A stretch of 64,000 nt of DNA from Nakaseomyces glabratus. Its lineage: Eukaryota > Ascomycota > Saccharomycetes > Saccharomycetales > Saccharomycetaceae. Below, in pieces: positions 17,359-29,133 of the stretch. Both the position numbers and the translations under genes were made by a program. Each line of letters starts with the position of its first letter. The stretch's first letter is position 1. Under the pieces are notes generated by a model that made no database searches, had not been told where the DNA came from, and saw only the letters and a list, made by a program, of their open reading frames with translations. The stretch lies in NCBI RefSeq assembly GCF_010111755.1, contig NC_088958.1, positions 744,001-808,000 of the forward strand. Direction: 5' to 3'.

Positions 17359-20300
17359 ATGGTATCTCCAGAGTTCCAGCTGCTTATTGAACAGGCGCAA
17401 TCTCCAGACAATGCGGTTCGTGAAGGTGCGGAAACACAGTTGTTAAACGCGTGTGACACCAATGCTGATGAAGTGTTTCAGTCATTGATTGAGCTAGGGG
17501 AGAATAATCAGACTCCGTTAGCCTCACGTCTATTTTCCTTGTTGTCGTTGAGGAAATTCATTACCATGTATTGGAGTCCCGGATTTGAATCATACAGAGG
17601 TACTTCTAATGTTCAATTGGGTACGAAAGAGCGCATAAGAGATGTCCTCTTAAAACTAAGTTTAGATGATCAACAATCTAACAAGGTCAGGAATAGCAGT
17701 TCATATTGTGTTGTGCAAATTTCCGCTGTTGACTTCCCAGATGAATGGCCGCAGCTCTTGTCTACTTTGTACAATGCAATTACTCAAAATCATTCTTTGA
17801 ACGCAATGTCTTTACTAAATGAAATATACGATGACGTTATCTCAGAAGAGATGTTTTTTGAAGGTGGTATAGGCTACGAAACTTTACAGATTATCTTTAC
17901 TCTATTAACCAATGCCCAAGTTAGATTAGCGTCAAAAACATCAGCTCTGAAATTGTTTGGAGCTTGTATATCACAGATGTCAGTGTTAGATAATAATTCA
18001 TCCCAGAAAAGGAAATTGTTAGTCAGTGAGTGTCTGGGCCAAGCTTTACAAACAATTAAATTATTATTAGAACAATGCGAGATCATACAATCTGATCTCA
18101 CATCAATTAACGAAACATTAGAGTTCAAGGATAATCTCTACGATGATATAAATTCTATAAAAGAGAATTTCCCTAGGAAATTTTTTCCAGAAGATGTTAA
18201 TTTATATGTCACAAACATTGCGGTAAGAGACCTTGATCAATTAGCAGGGCTTTATCAGGAGTCATTCAAAGATAATTTTGACGAACAATCAATGTCCATA
18301 TTTGAAAATTGTGTTATCCACCTGCTTGATTTTTTAGCAAACCCTATTAGCCCACTAAATAATGAACTGATTTCAAACATCCTAACGGCATCGATTACAT
18401 TATGTGAACAGAGCGCTTTGACGAAAGATTCTTGGGAATCAGATTTCAATGAATTTGCTTCGAAGGAGACCGGACTATCTGCATCTTTCACCATTAGAGA
18501 CGAAGTCGCGGAGTTAGTGAATGCTTTCGAAATTCCTCAATTAGAAACATCTTTCGAACTTATAGTTGGATATCTTTCTAACAACTCATCTCATTTATCT
18601 GCTGATAAGATAGAGTCTGCTCTCTATCTATTACAATGCTTGATGAATGTTGAAGACGATTTTTCAAATACATCCCTAGTCCCATCACTAATTGAGTTCA
18701 TCAAGTCGATGCTGTCTCAACAAAATAACTTAGATCAAATGTCTCAAATAAGATTACTGTTACTAATTCCAAAAACGTTGGCGAAATTTATGGATATCTT
18801 ACCTAATGTAAAACAACTGACAGCTGAGACCTTGAATGAAATTCTGTCTATGGCAACCAACTCTAACAGTCATCTCATTATAATCTCAGCCTTAATTTCC
18901 TTTACTTATTTTGCGAGTTATGCCGAGATTCTTTCAGTATTAGGAAATGATCAAACGCTATTGGTTCAGAACAAAACATTACATCTGATTCAAGAAATTA
19001 GTGAGGAATCTACCGAGGATACAAATGGCCTTTTAATGGAAGTCCTGAACTGTGTGATTGACTGTAATGATAAGAATGTTGCAAATATGGAGCTGTTCAA
19101 ATTTGAATTCAAGCTAATATTAGTAATATCTGGTAAGGATCCTGCAAATATCCAGGTTTCTATCGAATCTCAAGAGTGCTTGGAAAAATTGCTCCTTAAC
19201 GTAAACACGAATGACTACCTATCTTTTGTGGACATATGCATTCCATCTTTTATTAACATCATAAAATCAAGTGAAGTAACAAACTATAGTTACTCTCCAC
19301 TTCTATCACTTGTTCTGGAGTTTATAACTGTATTCATGAAAAATAAACCACAAGAGGCTTTGCTACCATCAAGCGTGTCAGAGTATGTATTTGACCCTCT
19401 TGTTAGTTGTTTACTGAAATCAACCGAAGAAGAATTACTACAAATTGCAACAGAAGCATTCAGTTATATGATACACAATTCCAGCAAAGATGTCATTACT
19501 CCGAAATTGGAAACAATTGTTAATATATTGGACAGACTATTATCGTCAAACATATCAGACTCAGCTGCAATGAATGTAGGGACACTTATTTTAGCATTGA
19601 TAACAGAATACTCTGAACCTATGAATCCTTTGTTGCCATCAATTATTTCAGCTGCAGTTCGAAAACTAGTGGTATCGAACAACATTACCACACAGCAAAA
19701 TCTCGTCACTTTACTTTGCTTCCTGGTATGTCATGATCCAAAGCAAACAGTTGATTTCCTTTGTGAATTAACAATAAAAAATGACAAAGGTGAACAAGTT
19801 GCTTTACCAGTTATAATACAAAAGTGGCTAGATACGTTTGCTGTAGTAAGAGGAGAGAATAGAATCAAAGAAAATATTGTGGCTTTGAGTCAGTTGTTTC
19901 TGTTGGGCGATGACCGTGTCAATGAAGTTAAGGTTAATGGTGAGATAATCCCTTATGATGGTGATTTGATTATTACAAGATCGATGGCAAAATCTATGCC
20001 CGATAGATACACAACTGTATCTGCACCTGAAAAGATCGTTAAAATGTTCTTGGGGGAACTAGGTTTTCAAGGTAGAAATAAAAATCCAGAAGAACTATTA
20101 ACTACTGATGATATGAAAGGTATGGGGTTGAAACCGAACCAACAGAGCAATAATGATGAGGGTGATGATGATTGGGAAGATGTAGATGATGTCGTTGACT
20201 ATGAAAAACTTCAAGAATATATCGACGATGAAGATGACTTGGATGATAATTCTGTCGGTGAGTTAGAGACCATTACTGGCCAACAGCATATTCCGCAGTC

Positions 20301-20424
20301 AATACCTGAACTACTGAAGGACTTCTTCAATACAGCTGCTCAAAAGAATGTTGCTGGATTTCAAGAAATATATAATAACTTGTCTGAGGAGGAGCGTAAG
20401 TGTATTTCTGAGCTAATATTATAG
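17359..20424 (+). CDS. KAP114: karyopherin Kap114 (importin-beta family)
   Basis: Kap114 is the nuclear import receptor for TATA-binding protein, histones H2A/H2B, Nap1 and Sua7, releasing cargo when Ran-GTP binds. The 1021-residue product is the usual size. Its N-terminus (APDNAVREGAE-type helix pair, here SPDNAVREGAETQLL at about 12-26) is an importin-beta N-terminal domain; the rest is a run of leucine-rich HEAT-like helices. An acidic insertion near the C-terminus (DEGDDDWEDVDDVVDYEKL, about 933-951) matches the acidic loop used for histone and TBP binding. It sits between YGL242C and DOC1 as in S. cerevisiae. Confidence 0.92.
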   Translation: MVSPEFQLLIEQAQSPDNAVREGAETQLLNACDTNADEVFQSLIELGENNQTPLASRLFSLLSLRKFITMYWSPGFESYRGTSNVQLGTKERIRDVLLKLSLDDQQSNKVRNSSSYCVVQISAVDFPDEWPQLLSTLYNAITQNHSLNAMSLLNEIYDDVISEEMFFEGGIGYETLQIIFTLLTNAQVRLASKTSALKLFGACISQMSVLDNNSSQKRKLLVSECLGQALQTIKLLLEQCEIIQSDLTSINETLEFKDNLYDDINSIKENFPRKFFPEDVNLYVTNIAVRDLDQLAGLYQESFKDNFDEQSMSIFENCVIHLLDFLANPISPLNNELISNILTASITLCEQSALTKDSWESDFNEFASKETGLSASFTIRDEVAELVNAFEIPQLETSFELIVGYLSNNSSHLSADKIESALYLLQCLMNVEDDFSNTSLVPSLIEFIKSMLSQQNNLDQMSQIRLLLLIPKTLAKFMDILPNVKQLTAETLNEILSMATNSNSHLIIISALISFTYFASYAEILSVLGNDQTLLVQNKTLHLIQEISEESTEDTNGLLMEVLNCVIDCNDKNVANMELFKFEFKLILVISGKDPANIQVSIESQECLEKLLLNVNTNDYLSFVDICIPSFINIIKSSEVTNYSYSPLLSLVLEFITVFMKNKPQEALLPSSVSEYVFDPLVSCLLKSTEEELLQIATEAFSYMIHNSSKDVITPKLETIVNILDRLLSSNISDSAAMNVGTLILALITEYSEPMNPLLPSIISAAVRKLVVSNNITTQQNLVTLLCFLVCHDPKQTVDFLCELTIKNDKGEQVALPVIIQKWLDTFAVVRGENRIKENIVALSQLFLLGDDRVNEVKVNGEIIPYDGDLIITRSMAKSMPDRYTTVSAPEKIVKMFLGELGFQGRNKNPEELLTTDDMKGMGLKPNQQSNNDEGDDDWEDVDDVVDYEKLQEYIDDEDDLDDNSVGELETITGQQHIPQSIPELLKDFFNTAAQKNVAGFQEIYNNLSEEERKCISELIL

Positions 20425-20738
20425 AAAACCTGTATAGATTATATGATAATAGTATTGTTAATGTTAATTTCTGCTACACATTGTTCCTAATAAATCACAA
20501 TTTTCTGATGTAAAGGTAAATTTTAAGAAACACAAAAGGGAAGAATTATTGTTCAAACTAACCACATTCGGAAAGTGAAGTCCTGAACGTGAGTAACTTT
20601 GAATGAAAACAAGACGGATATAAGTGCTTCGATTAGCATACACATTTTTGATTTTCAATTCCGGTCATTGCTTGCTTGCTAGCAGTTGAAACTAATAGCA
20701 CATGAAGCGATTGTTATACATAGACTGGCTTGCTAAGA
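20425..20738. other. KAP114-DOC1 intergenic region
   Basis: A 314-bp spacer between genes on the same strand. Nothing beyond expected 3' and promoter sequence was recognised. A TTG at 20730 is in frame with DOC1 but is not taken as the start. Confidence 0.5.
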
Positions 20739-21527
20739 ATGATAAGTGAATACAATAGGAGGGAAGAACAATCAAAAAATTCAAATAATTCGAAATGGAA
20801 AGATTTCCTACAGAGGCTTGGGCCGGACAGCGCGATCAAGCCGGTGAAACTCCCACATCAGCAGAAGAAGCTAGTTTTGGATGAAGCTCTTTTCAATCAA
20901 AATCCTAATGTATACGTAAATGGAATACTTAATGAGACAAACCAAGAAGGTGAGCAACATGCCGACACTATTGCAGACAGGTACAGAGTGGGACTGCAAC
21001 TTCTAAACAATAACGATTACACCAATGTTACGAGTTTGGCATATTGGAAGGCATCTTCCTGTAAAACAGGTAACCCTATAACGAACGCCATTGATGACAG
21101 CTTTGAGAATTATTGGCAAAGTGATGGAATACAACCACATACTGTTGATGCATATTTTTCGAAAAGAATGGATATTGTTTTAATCGGTATATTTTTCACC
21201 ATAACGGCTGATGAATCATATACTCCACGGGTAATACACATATTTGCAGGGAACAGCCCATCCGATGCTGTGTTTTACAAAACACTTATAGTAAATAACA
21301 TGAATGGTTGGGCTGCATTAACGTTTGAAGATAACTTGCCAGTCGAGAAACTATTGAAATGCCAATATCTCCGATTCAAGTTTCCGGTAAATCACGAAAA
21401 TGGTAAGGACACTCATCTTAGAGGCATAAGGGTATACACAGCTTCAAATAATCAATGCAAACCACAGTTGGAAACTATCAAACTACAACCTGTGCTGCCA
21501 GAGTTAGACTCGTTTGGCTTAAGATGA
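20739..21527 (+). CDS. DOC1: anaphase-promoting complex subunit Doc1/Apc10
   Basis: Doc1 is a processivity factor of the anaphase-promoting complex; together with Cdc20 or Cdh1 it binds the D-box of substrates for ubiquitylation. From the first ATG (MISEYNRREEQ) the product has 262 residues. The DOC/APC10 jelly-roll domain spans about 75-240, with the hallmark stretches LAYWKASSCKTGNP, DDSFENYWQSDG and QPHTVDAYFSKR, plus LRFKFPVNHENGKDTHLRG. The C-terminus ends Leu-Arg, similar to the Ile-Arg-type tail that docks on the TPR subunit Cdc27. The place between KAP114 and CSE1 agrees. Confidence 0.93.
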   Translation: MISEYNRREEQSKNSNNSKWKDFLQRLGPDSAIKPVKLPHQQKKLVLDEALFNQNPNVYVNGILNETNQEGEQHADTIADRYRVGLQLLNNNDYTNVTSLAYWKASSCKTGNPITNAIDDSFENYWQSDGIQPHTVDAYFSKRMDIVLIGIFFTITADESYTPRVIHIFAGNSPSDAVFYKTLIVNNMNGWAALTFEDNLPVEKLLKCQYLRFKFPVNHENGKDTHLRGIRVYTASNNQCKPQLETIKLQPVLPELDSFGLR

Positions 21528-22094
21528 ATCCAATTTCAGCTATTGTAATGCCAAAACCCTTATTTTTGTTCAGAGTAAAAGGATAAATTTTAACTAAAAT
21601 CATTTGATAGATATATAGGATGATCCACTATGCATTCAAATATGGTTTTTAAAATTTATATAATGTTGATAAATACTGAATAGACATATTTACCATTACC
21701 ATTACCATGGCTCCTGAAGTCATATGACCTTTTCGTGTAAAGAGTTTCTCTAGTCACTAAAAATTGAAAAATTCTGAAAAGTTCCAGATGAGATCAAACG
21801 AACATCTGATAGTTATCATACATGTTATAGTAGTACACACTATGAACCAATTTTGTAACGTTTATCGGCCCCATAGGATTAATTTCTTCTAGTATTGCGA
21901 CATAACTAGGACTCAGATATTGACAGGAAGTTAATTGAGTTTTATAGACAAGTTGATCAGCTTTTAATTTTAAGAGAAGCGTCAGTATAATTGAAGGAAT
22001 TGCTAATTACCAAAGCAATAAGCTGCAAGACGTGTCTTATTTAAGTTTTTTTATCGTTGTGCTGCCAATAATAATTGAAATTATTTAACAGAAA
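21528..22094. other. DOC1-CSE1 intergenic region
   Basis: A 567-bp AT-rich spacer, presumably the CSE1 promoter. No recognised motif or RNA gene. Confidence 0.5.
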
Positions 22095-24980
22095 ATGAGC
22101 GATTTAGAGACTGTATCTAAATACCTGGCAGAATCTGTGGTTGCCTCTACATCCAAAATAGCTGAAAAAAATTTAAAACAGCTTGAAAATGAGGATGGAT
22201 TTGGTTTAACGTTACTACATATTGTTGCATCATCAAACCTACCAATTGCTACAAGATTAGCAGGTGCTGTCTTCTTCAAGAATTTTATCAAGAGAAAGTG
22301 GATTGACGAAAATGGTGTGCATTTATTATCGCCCAGCAATGTTGAATTGATTAAAAATGAAATTGTTCCCTTAATGATAGCTCTGCCTGGGAATTTACAA
22401 GTTCAAATTGGTGAATCTATTTCTGTTATTGCTGATTCTGATTTCCCTGAAAGATGGCCCACTTTACTAGATGACCTCGTTAGTAAACTCTCTACAGATG
22501 ACATGGTAACCAATAAAGGTGTTCTAACTGTGGCCCATTCTATTTTTAAACGGTGGAGACCTCTTTTCAGAACTAATGAATTATTTCTAGAAATTAAGTT
22601 AGTTTTAGATAAATTCACTGAACCTTTCTTGAACTTAATGAAGTCAGTCGATGAGCAAATAACCCACAAGAAGGATGATAAAGCTAGTCTTGAGCTTTTA
22701 TTCGATGTTTTACTACTGCTGGTCAAGTTATATTATGATTTCAACTGTCAAGATATTCCAGAATTTTTTGAAGATCATATTAGAGAAGGTATGGGAATGT
22801 GGCATAGATATCTATCTTATGAGAACCCGTTATTAGAGGACAATTTTGATACAGAAACCGCAAGTACACTAATCAAAGTTAAAACTTCCATTCAGGAGTT
22901 GGTTCAATTATATACAACAAGGTATGAAGAATTTTTTGAACCTATGATTAATGAATTTATTCAAATCACATGGAGTCTGTTAGTCAGTACTCCTAATCAA
23001 CCAAAGTATGATATCCTTGTATCCAAGTCACTTTCGTTTTTGACAGCAGTAGCACGTATTCCAAAATACTTTGAGGTTTTCAATACTGATTCTGCTATGC
23101 ATAGTATAACAGAGCAAATAATACTTCCAAATTATACTTTACGTGAAGAGGATGTCGAATTATTTGAAGACGATCCAATGGAATACATCAGAAGAGATAT
23201 GGAAGGTTCTGACTCAGATACAAGAAGAAGAGCTACAGCTGATTTCTTGGGGGAGTTGAAAGAAAAAAATGAAAATCTAGTTACTAGCATAATTTTGGAA
23301 CATGTCAAAAAATTCCATGATCAATATAGTACTAATCCACAAGAATTTTGGAAATACAAAGATTTATATATAAATTTGTTCACATCATTGGCTGTCAAAG
23401 GTAATATCACAAATTCTGGTGTTTCAAGTACAAATCCATTGGTTAATGTAATCGATTTCTTCACCATCCAAATTCTGCCAGACTTAATGGCTGGATCATT
23501 ACCTCATCCAATCTTGAGAGTCGATGCCATTAAATTTGTTTACAACTTCAGAAATCAACTGAATAAGCAACAACTAATTGAAATTCTTCCAATTCTAGCA
23601 AACTTTTTATTAAATGGAGAATATTTGGTTTTCACCTACGCTGCTATAACGATCGAAAGAATCTTAGCTATCAGGGAAACTCCTTCATCCCCAGTTTTTA
23701 TTTTCAATAAGAATGACCTTAGCGGAAGTGCTGATGTTTTGATCAACAATTTGTTAACGTTAATAAAAAAGCAAGGCTCTACTCCTGAGCAGTTGGCTCA
23801 CAATGAATATCTCATCAGAGCTGTATACAAAGTTATCCAAACTGCGGAGGAAACAATATCGCCAATGTATCCTGAATTAATCAACCAGTTTATTTCTATA
23901 GTGGATATTGTTGCCAAAAATCCATCAAACCCAAGATTTTCTCATTATCTATTTGAATCCATTGCTGTTATACTAAATTATAATCCAAACAGTACTCTTC
24001 CCCAAATCATTGACCACATAATGCCATCATTTATGCATATTCTTTCCGAAGATATTCAAGAATTCATACCTTATATTTTCCAGATTATTGCTTATGCTGT
24101 AGAGAGTATGCCTCAAATATCTGAATCTATTACAGCTTTGAGCCAGCCCATATTGGCACCTGCTGTTTGGGAATTAAAGGGTAATGTCCCAGCAGTAACA
24201 AGATTGTTGAAGGCCTTTATAAAGAAGAACTATAAGATATTTCCTGATTTAATTCCAGTTTTGGGTATATTTCAGCGGTTAATTGCTTCTAAGGCATATG
24301 AAATTTATGGGTTTGATTTATTAGAGTGCATTTTCCTGTCAATAGACTTGGAAGTTTTGAAACCATTTATGAAGCAAATTGCTATACTATTATTACAAAG
24401 ACTTCAAAGCTCCAAAACCGAAAGATATGTGAAGAAGCTAACCGTTTTTATTGGTCTAATTCTCTACAAGTTTGGTCCAGATTTCCTTATTTTATTTATC
24501 GACGAAGTCCAAGATGGTTTATTCGGACAAATTTGGGGAAATTTCATTATTACTACTCTCCCCAACATTGGTAACTTATTGGATAGAAAAATTTCATTGC
24601 TTGGGATGAATAGTATAATTGGAACGCAAAGTAACTTTCAGTCCAAATATAGCTCACTGATAACACCAACTTTGGCATCCGTAGTGAAGACAATAACCTC
24701 TGATAGTGCAGCTAATGCTGGTAACAATTTTGTGGATCTGGATAATATTGAAGAGGTTTCAACATTTGGCTCACACTTTAGTAAACTGGGTAGTATTTCA
24801 GAGAAAACATTCGATCCTGCTCCAGAGATAGACAATAATGATGGTGTCAAGGTATTTGTTCTTCAAACACTGAAGAAGTTTAACGACTCCTCGAATAACT
24901 TGGTTATCAATAGTATCTCCACTGAGTTATCTGAGGAAACACAAAATAAATTCAATCAATTATGGAGTCAAAGCCAATAG
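22095..24980 (+). CDS. CSE1: importin-alpha export receptor Cse1
   Basis: Cse1 (CAS in animals) carries importin-alpha (Srp1) with Ran-GTP from the nucleus back to the cytoplasm and is essential in yeast. The 961-residue product equals the family length. It opens with the importin-beta N-terminal domain (LPIATRLAGAVFFKNFIKRKW, near 49-69, followed by the conserved FPERWPTLL at about 116-124) and continues as HEAT repeats. Typical pieces include DPMEYIRRDMEGSDSDTRR (about 361-379) and the C-terminal CAS/CSE domain. It is convergent with HAP2. Confidence 0.95.
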   Translation: MSDLETVSKYLAESVVASTSKIAEKNLKQLENEDGFGLTLLHIVASSNLPIATRLAGAVFFKNFIKRKWIDENGVHLLSPSNVELIKNEIVPLMIALPGNLQVQIGESISVIADSDFPERWPTLLDDLVSKLSTDDMVTNKGVLTVAHSIFKRWRPLFRTNELFLEIKLVLDKFTEPFLNLMKSVDEQITHKKDDKASLELLFDVLLLLVKLYYDFNCQDIPEFFEDHIREGMGMWHRYLSYENPLLEDNFDTETASTLIKVKTSIQELVQLYTTRYEEFFEPMINEFIQITWSLLVSTPNQPKYDILVSKSLSFLTAVARIPKYFEVFNTDSAMHSITEQIILPNYTLREEDVELFEDDPMEYIRRDMEGSDSDTRRRATADFLGELKEKNENLVTSIILEHVKKFHDQYSTNPQEFWKYKDLYINLFTSLAVKGNITNSGVSSTNPLVNVIDFFTIQILPDLMAGSLPHPILRVDAIKFVYNFRNQLNKQQLIEILPILANFLLNGEYLVFTYAAITIERILAIRETPSSPVFIFNKNDLSGSADVLINNLLTLIKKQGSTPEQLAHNEYLIRAVYKVIQTAEETISPMYPELINQFISIVDIVAKNPSNPRFSHYLFESIAVILNYNPNSTLPQIIDHIMPSFMHILSEDIQEFIPYIFQIIAYAVESMPQISESITALSQPILAPAVWELKGNVPAVTRLLKAFIKKNYKIFPDLIPVLGIFQRLIASKAYEIYGFDLLECIFLSIDLEVLKPFMKQIAILLLQRLQSSKTERYVKKLTVFIGLILYKFGPDFLILFIDEVQDGLFGQIWGNFIITTLPNIGNLLDRKISLLGMNSIIGTQSNFQSKYSSLITPTLASVVKTITSDSAANAGNNFVDLDNIEEVSTFGSHFSKLGSISEKTFDPAPEIDNNDGVKVFVLQTLKKFNDSSNNLVINSISTELSEETQNKFNQLWSQSQ

Positions 24981-25460
24981 GTACATCACCGGTATTCTTT
25001 ATATTGGGAGTATCTCTTCTCCAAAAGTCCACATATAGAATCAAATCTAATTTACATAACTGCATCTTAATATCTTTTTATTATACATTAATAACAATTC
25101 CACAACTTACGATTCTTATGAATATATATGAAAGTATTTTTTTATTTTGAACTTCAAGTGAACATTTATTACCTCATGACTATGTCCTTGAACTCATTTA
25201 TCCAACAAAATATTGACACTACAATAGACTAATTGCCTCCATAAGTATAGGCAGCCTTACGCGTATTATTATTACCTTATTGAATATTGTCTTATAAAAT
25301 CATACAAAACCGTTATATAACTCAATTAATAGGGGCATGTCATAAAATTTGTATCAAAATACCTGTATCGTTAAAATAATCTTCAGAAATTAATACTTAA
25401 ATTCAAATTGAAGTCACTTGCATTACAAAATAATGCTGCTCAAACTTTAGCCCACCTGAG
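24981..25460. other. CSE1-HAP2 convergent intergenic region
   Basis: A 480-bp AT-rich region between convergent 3' ends. A short plus-strand frame starting inside CSE1 runs into it but looks spurious. No other feature seen. Confidence 0.5.
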
Positions 25461-26351
25461 TTAATCTTTTTTGGTGTCTAAGTCTCCAGTACTAGCACCT
25501 GATTTTTGACTATTTACAATGTCTGCATTTGTATCTATAGATTTTTCTGCATCTGATTGACTTTTAGTTTTTTCAGTATCCTTCAATTCACCCTTTTCCT
25601 TGAGCTCTTTGATCTCTGCAGCAGTGAGGAACCGGCCACCTTCACCGCGCGGTCTTCTCAAAGCATGCTTGTGACGAGATTCATGTAAATATGGTTTCCT
25701 TTCTCTACATATTCGTAAAGATTCTTCTAATTTTGCTCTAGCATATCTCCTCTTCAGAATTCTATAATATTGCTTGGCATTAACATAATACGGTTGCTCT
25801 GAAGTACTCTCTTCTTTCGGCAGATTCGATTCTGGAATTTCAGTTGAAAACTTATTAGAGGGATTTTCATAATTTTTTGGAACTGACTTACGAACATTAT
25901 CATTAGTAGAGCTACGCTGTGGTCCATCAAACTTGTAGTTTTTCTCTTTTCCATTTATATGTGTGTTTTTATTATCAGGGACTCTAGTTGTTGAGTTTAT
26001 TGGTGGTTCAGATTCCATTTTGATATTTCCATTATTTGATTCATTATCCAAAGCTGTTCTGGGAATTGTTTGAACATATTGTTTGGTTATAATATTTTGT
26101 GGTACTCCTGTATCTTCTTGTTGCTTTCCTTCAAGGTTATCAGAATCCACATTTTCTGAGACTCTTTTCAGTTCGTTGTAGAGATATAGCTCCTCGTTTG
26201 TAGGTGCCTGAGATTCGTTATCATCCGGATTTGAGGTGTACAAATCGGTACCTGCGGGGCTGGCGTTTGAAGTACCACCAACAATAGAGGACGGTGGATG
26301 TACATTCTGTAGATTCATTGTTTCAGAGTATATAACTTCTCTTCGAGACAT
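25461..26351 (-). CDS. HAP2: CCAAT-binding factor subunit Hap2 (NF-YA)
   Basis: Hap2 is the sequence-specific subunit of the Hap2/3/4/5 complex that activates respiratory genes through CCAAT boxes. The 296-residue product has a polar, unstructured N-terminal two-thirds and the NF-YA core at about 185-243: [20 protein letters not shown] (subunit association helix), then the DNA-binding part [20 protein letters not shown] charged Lys/Glu-rich tail follows. The large polar N-terminus is typical of yeast Hap2 and diverges freely. Confidence 0.95.
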   Translation of the reverse strand: MSRREVIYSETMNLQNVHPPSSIVGGTSNASPAGTDLYTSNPDDNESQAPTNEELYLYNELKRVSENVDSDNLEGKQQEDTGVPQNIITKQYVQTIPRTALDNESNNGNIKMESEPPINSTTRVPDNKNTHINGKEKNYKFDGPQRSSTNDNVRKSVPKNYENPSNKFSTEIPESNLPKEESTSEQPYYVNAKQYYRILKRRYARAKLEESLRICRERKPYLHESRHKHALRRPRGEGGRFLTAAEIKELKEKGELKDTEKTKSQSDAEKSIDTNADIVNSQKSGASTGDLDTKKD

Positions 26352-27141
26352 GTTAATGCCGTCGTATTTGTATGAGCTTGATGTTTAAAGGTAAATAGTT
26401 CCTGGACTAATATGAACGCAAGTACCTTTAAAAAAAAAAGCTTAGGACAACGGATAAAAACCTTCTGAAATTTTAATAAAAATACAACCCAAAGCTATTT
26501 GTAATTGCTTGCTAGAAACTGGGTGTTATTATTGGTTGTGGATTGAATATTGGCAAAAATACAATAATTGAGAAACAAAGTAATAAACTCTTGACGAAGC
26601 GTGTGTTGCCTATATACAAGGTCTTTGGATAACAAACAAAATTATATCGCAATTAGCTGGTCTTTTTCAACTCTATTTCCTGTTTATACCAGGGTTGTAT
26701 CCAAAAAATGACGTCTATTATCTGGCCTTTCAATGGCAGATAAATTTGCCCGAGTATGCTCGTTTTCGGTAAATCTTGTCCAGTAAATAAAACTGTATGA
26801 CTGTTTAAATAGTATAATATCCTGTTGTTGGCGTTAGGAACCTATGTCAAAGCCTTGTTAGGTGGTTTGAAGTTGACATATTGTCTTATATGTCTGATCG
26901 TCCATCTTTGTCGCCCTGAACAAATTTAAATCCGAAAAAGCGATTGTCAGAATGAAGCCGGGTAATGTAAAGATATATATATGTGATATATACTACATTA
27001 TGTCTGAGTTTTATTATAATAAGTTGTCAACTGATGAGTAAGATAGTTATGGGTCATACAATAACGAACTAATTAAGTTTGTTAAGATTAGTTATAGATG
27101 CTGTTAAACAAATACAAGAATATGCATATATTTACAAGATT
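26352..27141. promoter_or_regulatory. HAP2 upstream region
   Basis: 790 bp between the HAP2 start and the MTO1 stop, both genes on the minus strand. AT-rich with an A9 run near 26432. No site was recognised with confidence; the region must hold the HAP2 promoter and the MTO1 3' end. Confidence 0.45.
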
Positions 27142-29133
27142 TTATTGATTCTTGAGCTCTGCTTGTCGTGGTCTGACTAGTTTGTACAATTCAAATAGGG
27201 CTGCAGCTGTAACACCTTGAATGCGTCTTGCTTGGCCAATTGTATTTGGTTGAATGGAGTTTAGTAGCATTTTGCATTCACTCGAAAGGGTTGGTATATT
27301 GCTATAATCAAACTTTTTTGGTAGTAACATTTGTTCGTCTGCTTGGAATGCTCTAACAAATTGGTTTTGTTTCACAATATAAGGCTCATATTTACCTTCA
27401 ACATCCAACTTTAAGCTAACATGATTAGGTATCGCGTTAATATCGATATCTAGTTCAGGTATTTTCACAGCTAAATAGCGTAAAGTGATATCATTATATC
27501 TGAATACTTCCCAAGCCGTCCTGTTCTTCGCTGAATCTGCAATTCTAATACCCAGTTTTTGATTCCATTTTGAAGCACTTAGATCAAAGTTTTTTAGCTT
27601 TGTTTTAAACTTTTCAAATATATGCTTGTCGTTGTTAAAACGGGACCATCTAGTATCGTCTACAATTCCGTATTTTCTACCAATTGGAGTTAAACGGAAG
27701 TCAGCATTCTCTGCTCTTGTTGTAATACGGAATTCTGATCTAGATGTGAACATCCTGTAGGGCTCCACAACGCCGTTAGTAACCAAATCGTCAATGAGAA
27801 CACCAATATAGGCATCTGACCTAGATAAAATTATCTGATCTCTATTTTTGCTGGACAAGCCAGCATTTGCACCAGCTATTACACCTTGGGCACAAGCTTC
27901 TTCATAACCAGTAGTACCATTAATTTGACCTGCCAAGTATAATCCATTTACCAGTTTAGTTTCTAAATTATGATTTAGTTGTGTTGGTTCGATATAATCA
28001 TATTCGACACCATATGCTGGGTGGATGATTCTGACATTTTCTAGTCCAGGTACCATACGCATCATCTTTAGTTGCACATCTTCTGGCATTGAGTTAGAAA
28101 TTCCGTTGGGGTATATGACGTCAGTATCTAAACCTTCTGATTCAAGCCAGATTTTATGACTCTGTTTATCTGCAAATCTCAGAATTTTTGCTTCAATAGA
28201 GGGACAGTATCTGGGTCCCTTGATGGTTTCTCTAATGTGTAATGATTTATCTAAATTCTGTCTTAGGTATTCATGCAGTTCCGGCGTTGTAGTTGTTCCG
28301 TAGCAGAGTAGTTGTGTTTCCACCGCAACATTATTATTTAAAAAGCTCATTGGGTGTGGCACTTCATCTGGATATTGCTTTTCTAAGTTTGAAAAATCTA
28401 TCGTTTTCCCGTCCAATCTTGCCGGTGTACCAGTCTTTAACCTACCCAACTTGAATCCAATTTCCTTCAGGGTCTTACTGAGTCCATAAGTTGGTTCCTC
28501 TCCTATTCTTCCTGCTGGTATACATTTCATTCCAATATGTATTTCTGCACTTAAAAATGTTCCAGTTGTGATTACTACTTTTCTTGTGCGCATAATAGTC
28601 GAGTCTTCCAACACAACTCCGTGTACCACTGTTTTATCACCATGTTCCTTATCTAGTAACAAGTCTTTCACCTTAGCTTCTTGAAGTTGTAGATTGGGAT
28701 AGTTACTTAGAATCGATTGCATCTCTTTCAAATACAAATTTCTATCGATCTGCGCGCGAGGTCCCCACACTGCGGCACCTTTACTCTGATTCAACATCTT
28801 GAAATGTATACCAGCTTTGTCTGTAACCCTTCCAGCAACTCCATCGAGTGCATCGACCTCTTTAATCAAAGTGCCTTTACCAACACCACCTATCGAAGGA
28901 TTGCACGAGCAGGTACCTATCTTGTCCAGGAATGGCGTCACCAGCACAGTCCTAGCCCCAGACCTAGCAGCAGCAGTAGCGGCTTCACATCCAGCATGTC
29001 CACCCCCAATAACTACAACATCATGCTCCTCCAACGTCCTGAGATACTCACGAATTTGGGAGTCCACCATCAAACGACGCCTAGCCACAATGACAGTCCG
29101 ATGAGCACTTCTATTCCCGAGACATCGCAGCAT
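27142..29133 (-). CDS. MTO1: mitochondrial tRNA wobble-uridine modification enzyme Mto1 (GidA/MnmG)
   Basis: Mto1 works with Mss1 to add the carboxymethylaminomethyl group to wobble uridine of mitochondrial tRNAs for Lys, Glu and Gln. The 663-residue product begins at ATG 29133 (the frame extends one codon further as GTG). The Arg-rich N-terminus ([20 protein letters not shown]) is a plausible mitochondrial presequence. The FAD-binding motif [14 protein letters not shown] (39-52), the CNPSIGG motif, the GidA signature [12 protein letters not shown] and a second glycine motif [14 protein letters not shown] are all present. It is divergent from ADE5,7. Confidence 0.95.
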   Translation of the reverse strand: MLRCLGNRSAHRTVIVARRRLMVDSQIREYLRTLEEHDVVVIGGGHAGCEAATAAARSGARTVLVTPFLDKIGTCSCNPSIGGVGKGTLIKEVDALDGVAGRVTDKAGIHFKMLNQSKGAAVWGPRAQIDRNLYLKEMQSILSNYPNLQLQEAKVKDLLLDKEHGDKTVVHGVVLEDSTIMRTRKVVITTGTFLSAEIHIGMKCIPAGRIGEEPTYGLSKTLKEIGFKLGRLKTGTPARLDGKTIDFSNLEKQYPDEVPHPMSFLNNNVAVETQLLCYGTTTTPELHEYLRQNLDKSLHIRETIKGPRYCPSIEAKILRFADKQSHKIWLESEGLDTDVIYPNGISNSMPEDVQLKMMRMVPGLENVRIIHPAYGVEYDYIEPTQLNHNLETKLVNGLYLAGQINGTTGYEEACAQGVIAGANAGLSSKNRDQIILSRSDAYIGVLIDDLVTNGVVEPYRMFTSRSEFRITTRAENADFRLTPIGRKYGIVDDTRWSRFNNDKHIFEKFKTKLKNFDLSASKWNQKLGIRIADSAKNRTAWEVFRYNDITLRYLAVKIPELDIDINAIPNHVSLKLDVEGKYEPYIVKQNQFVRAFQADEQMLLPKKFDYSNIPTLSSECKMLLNSIQPNTIGQARRIQGVTAAALFELYKLVRPRQAELKNQ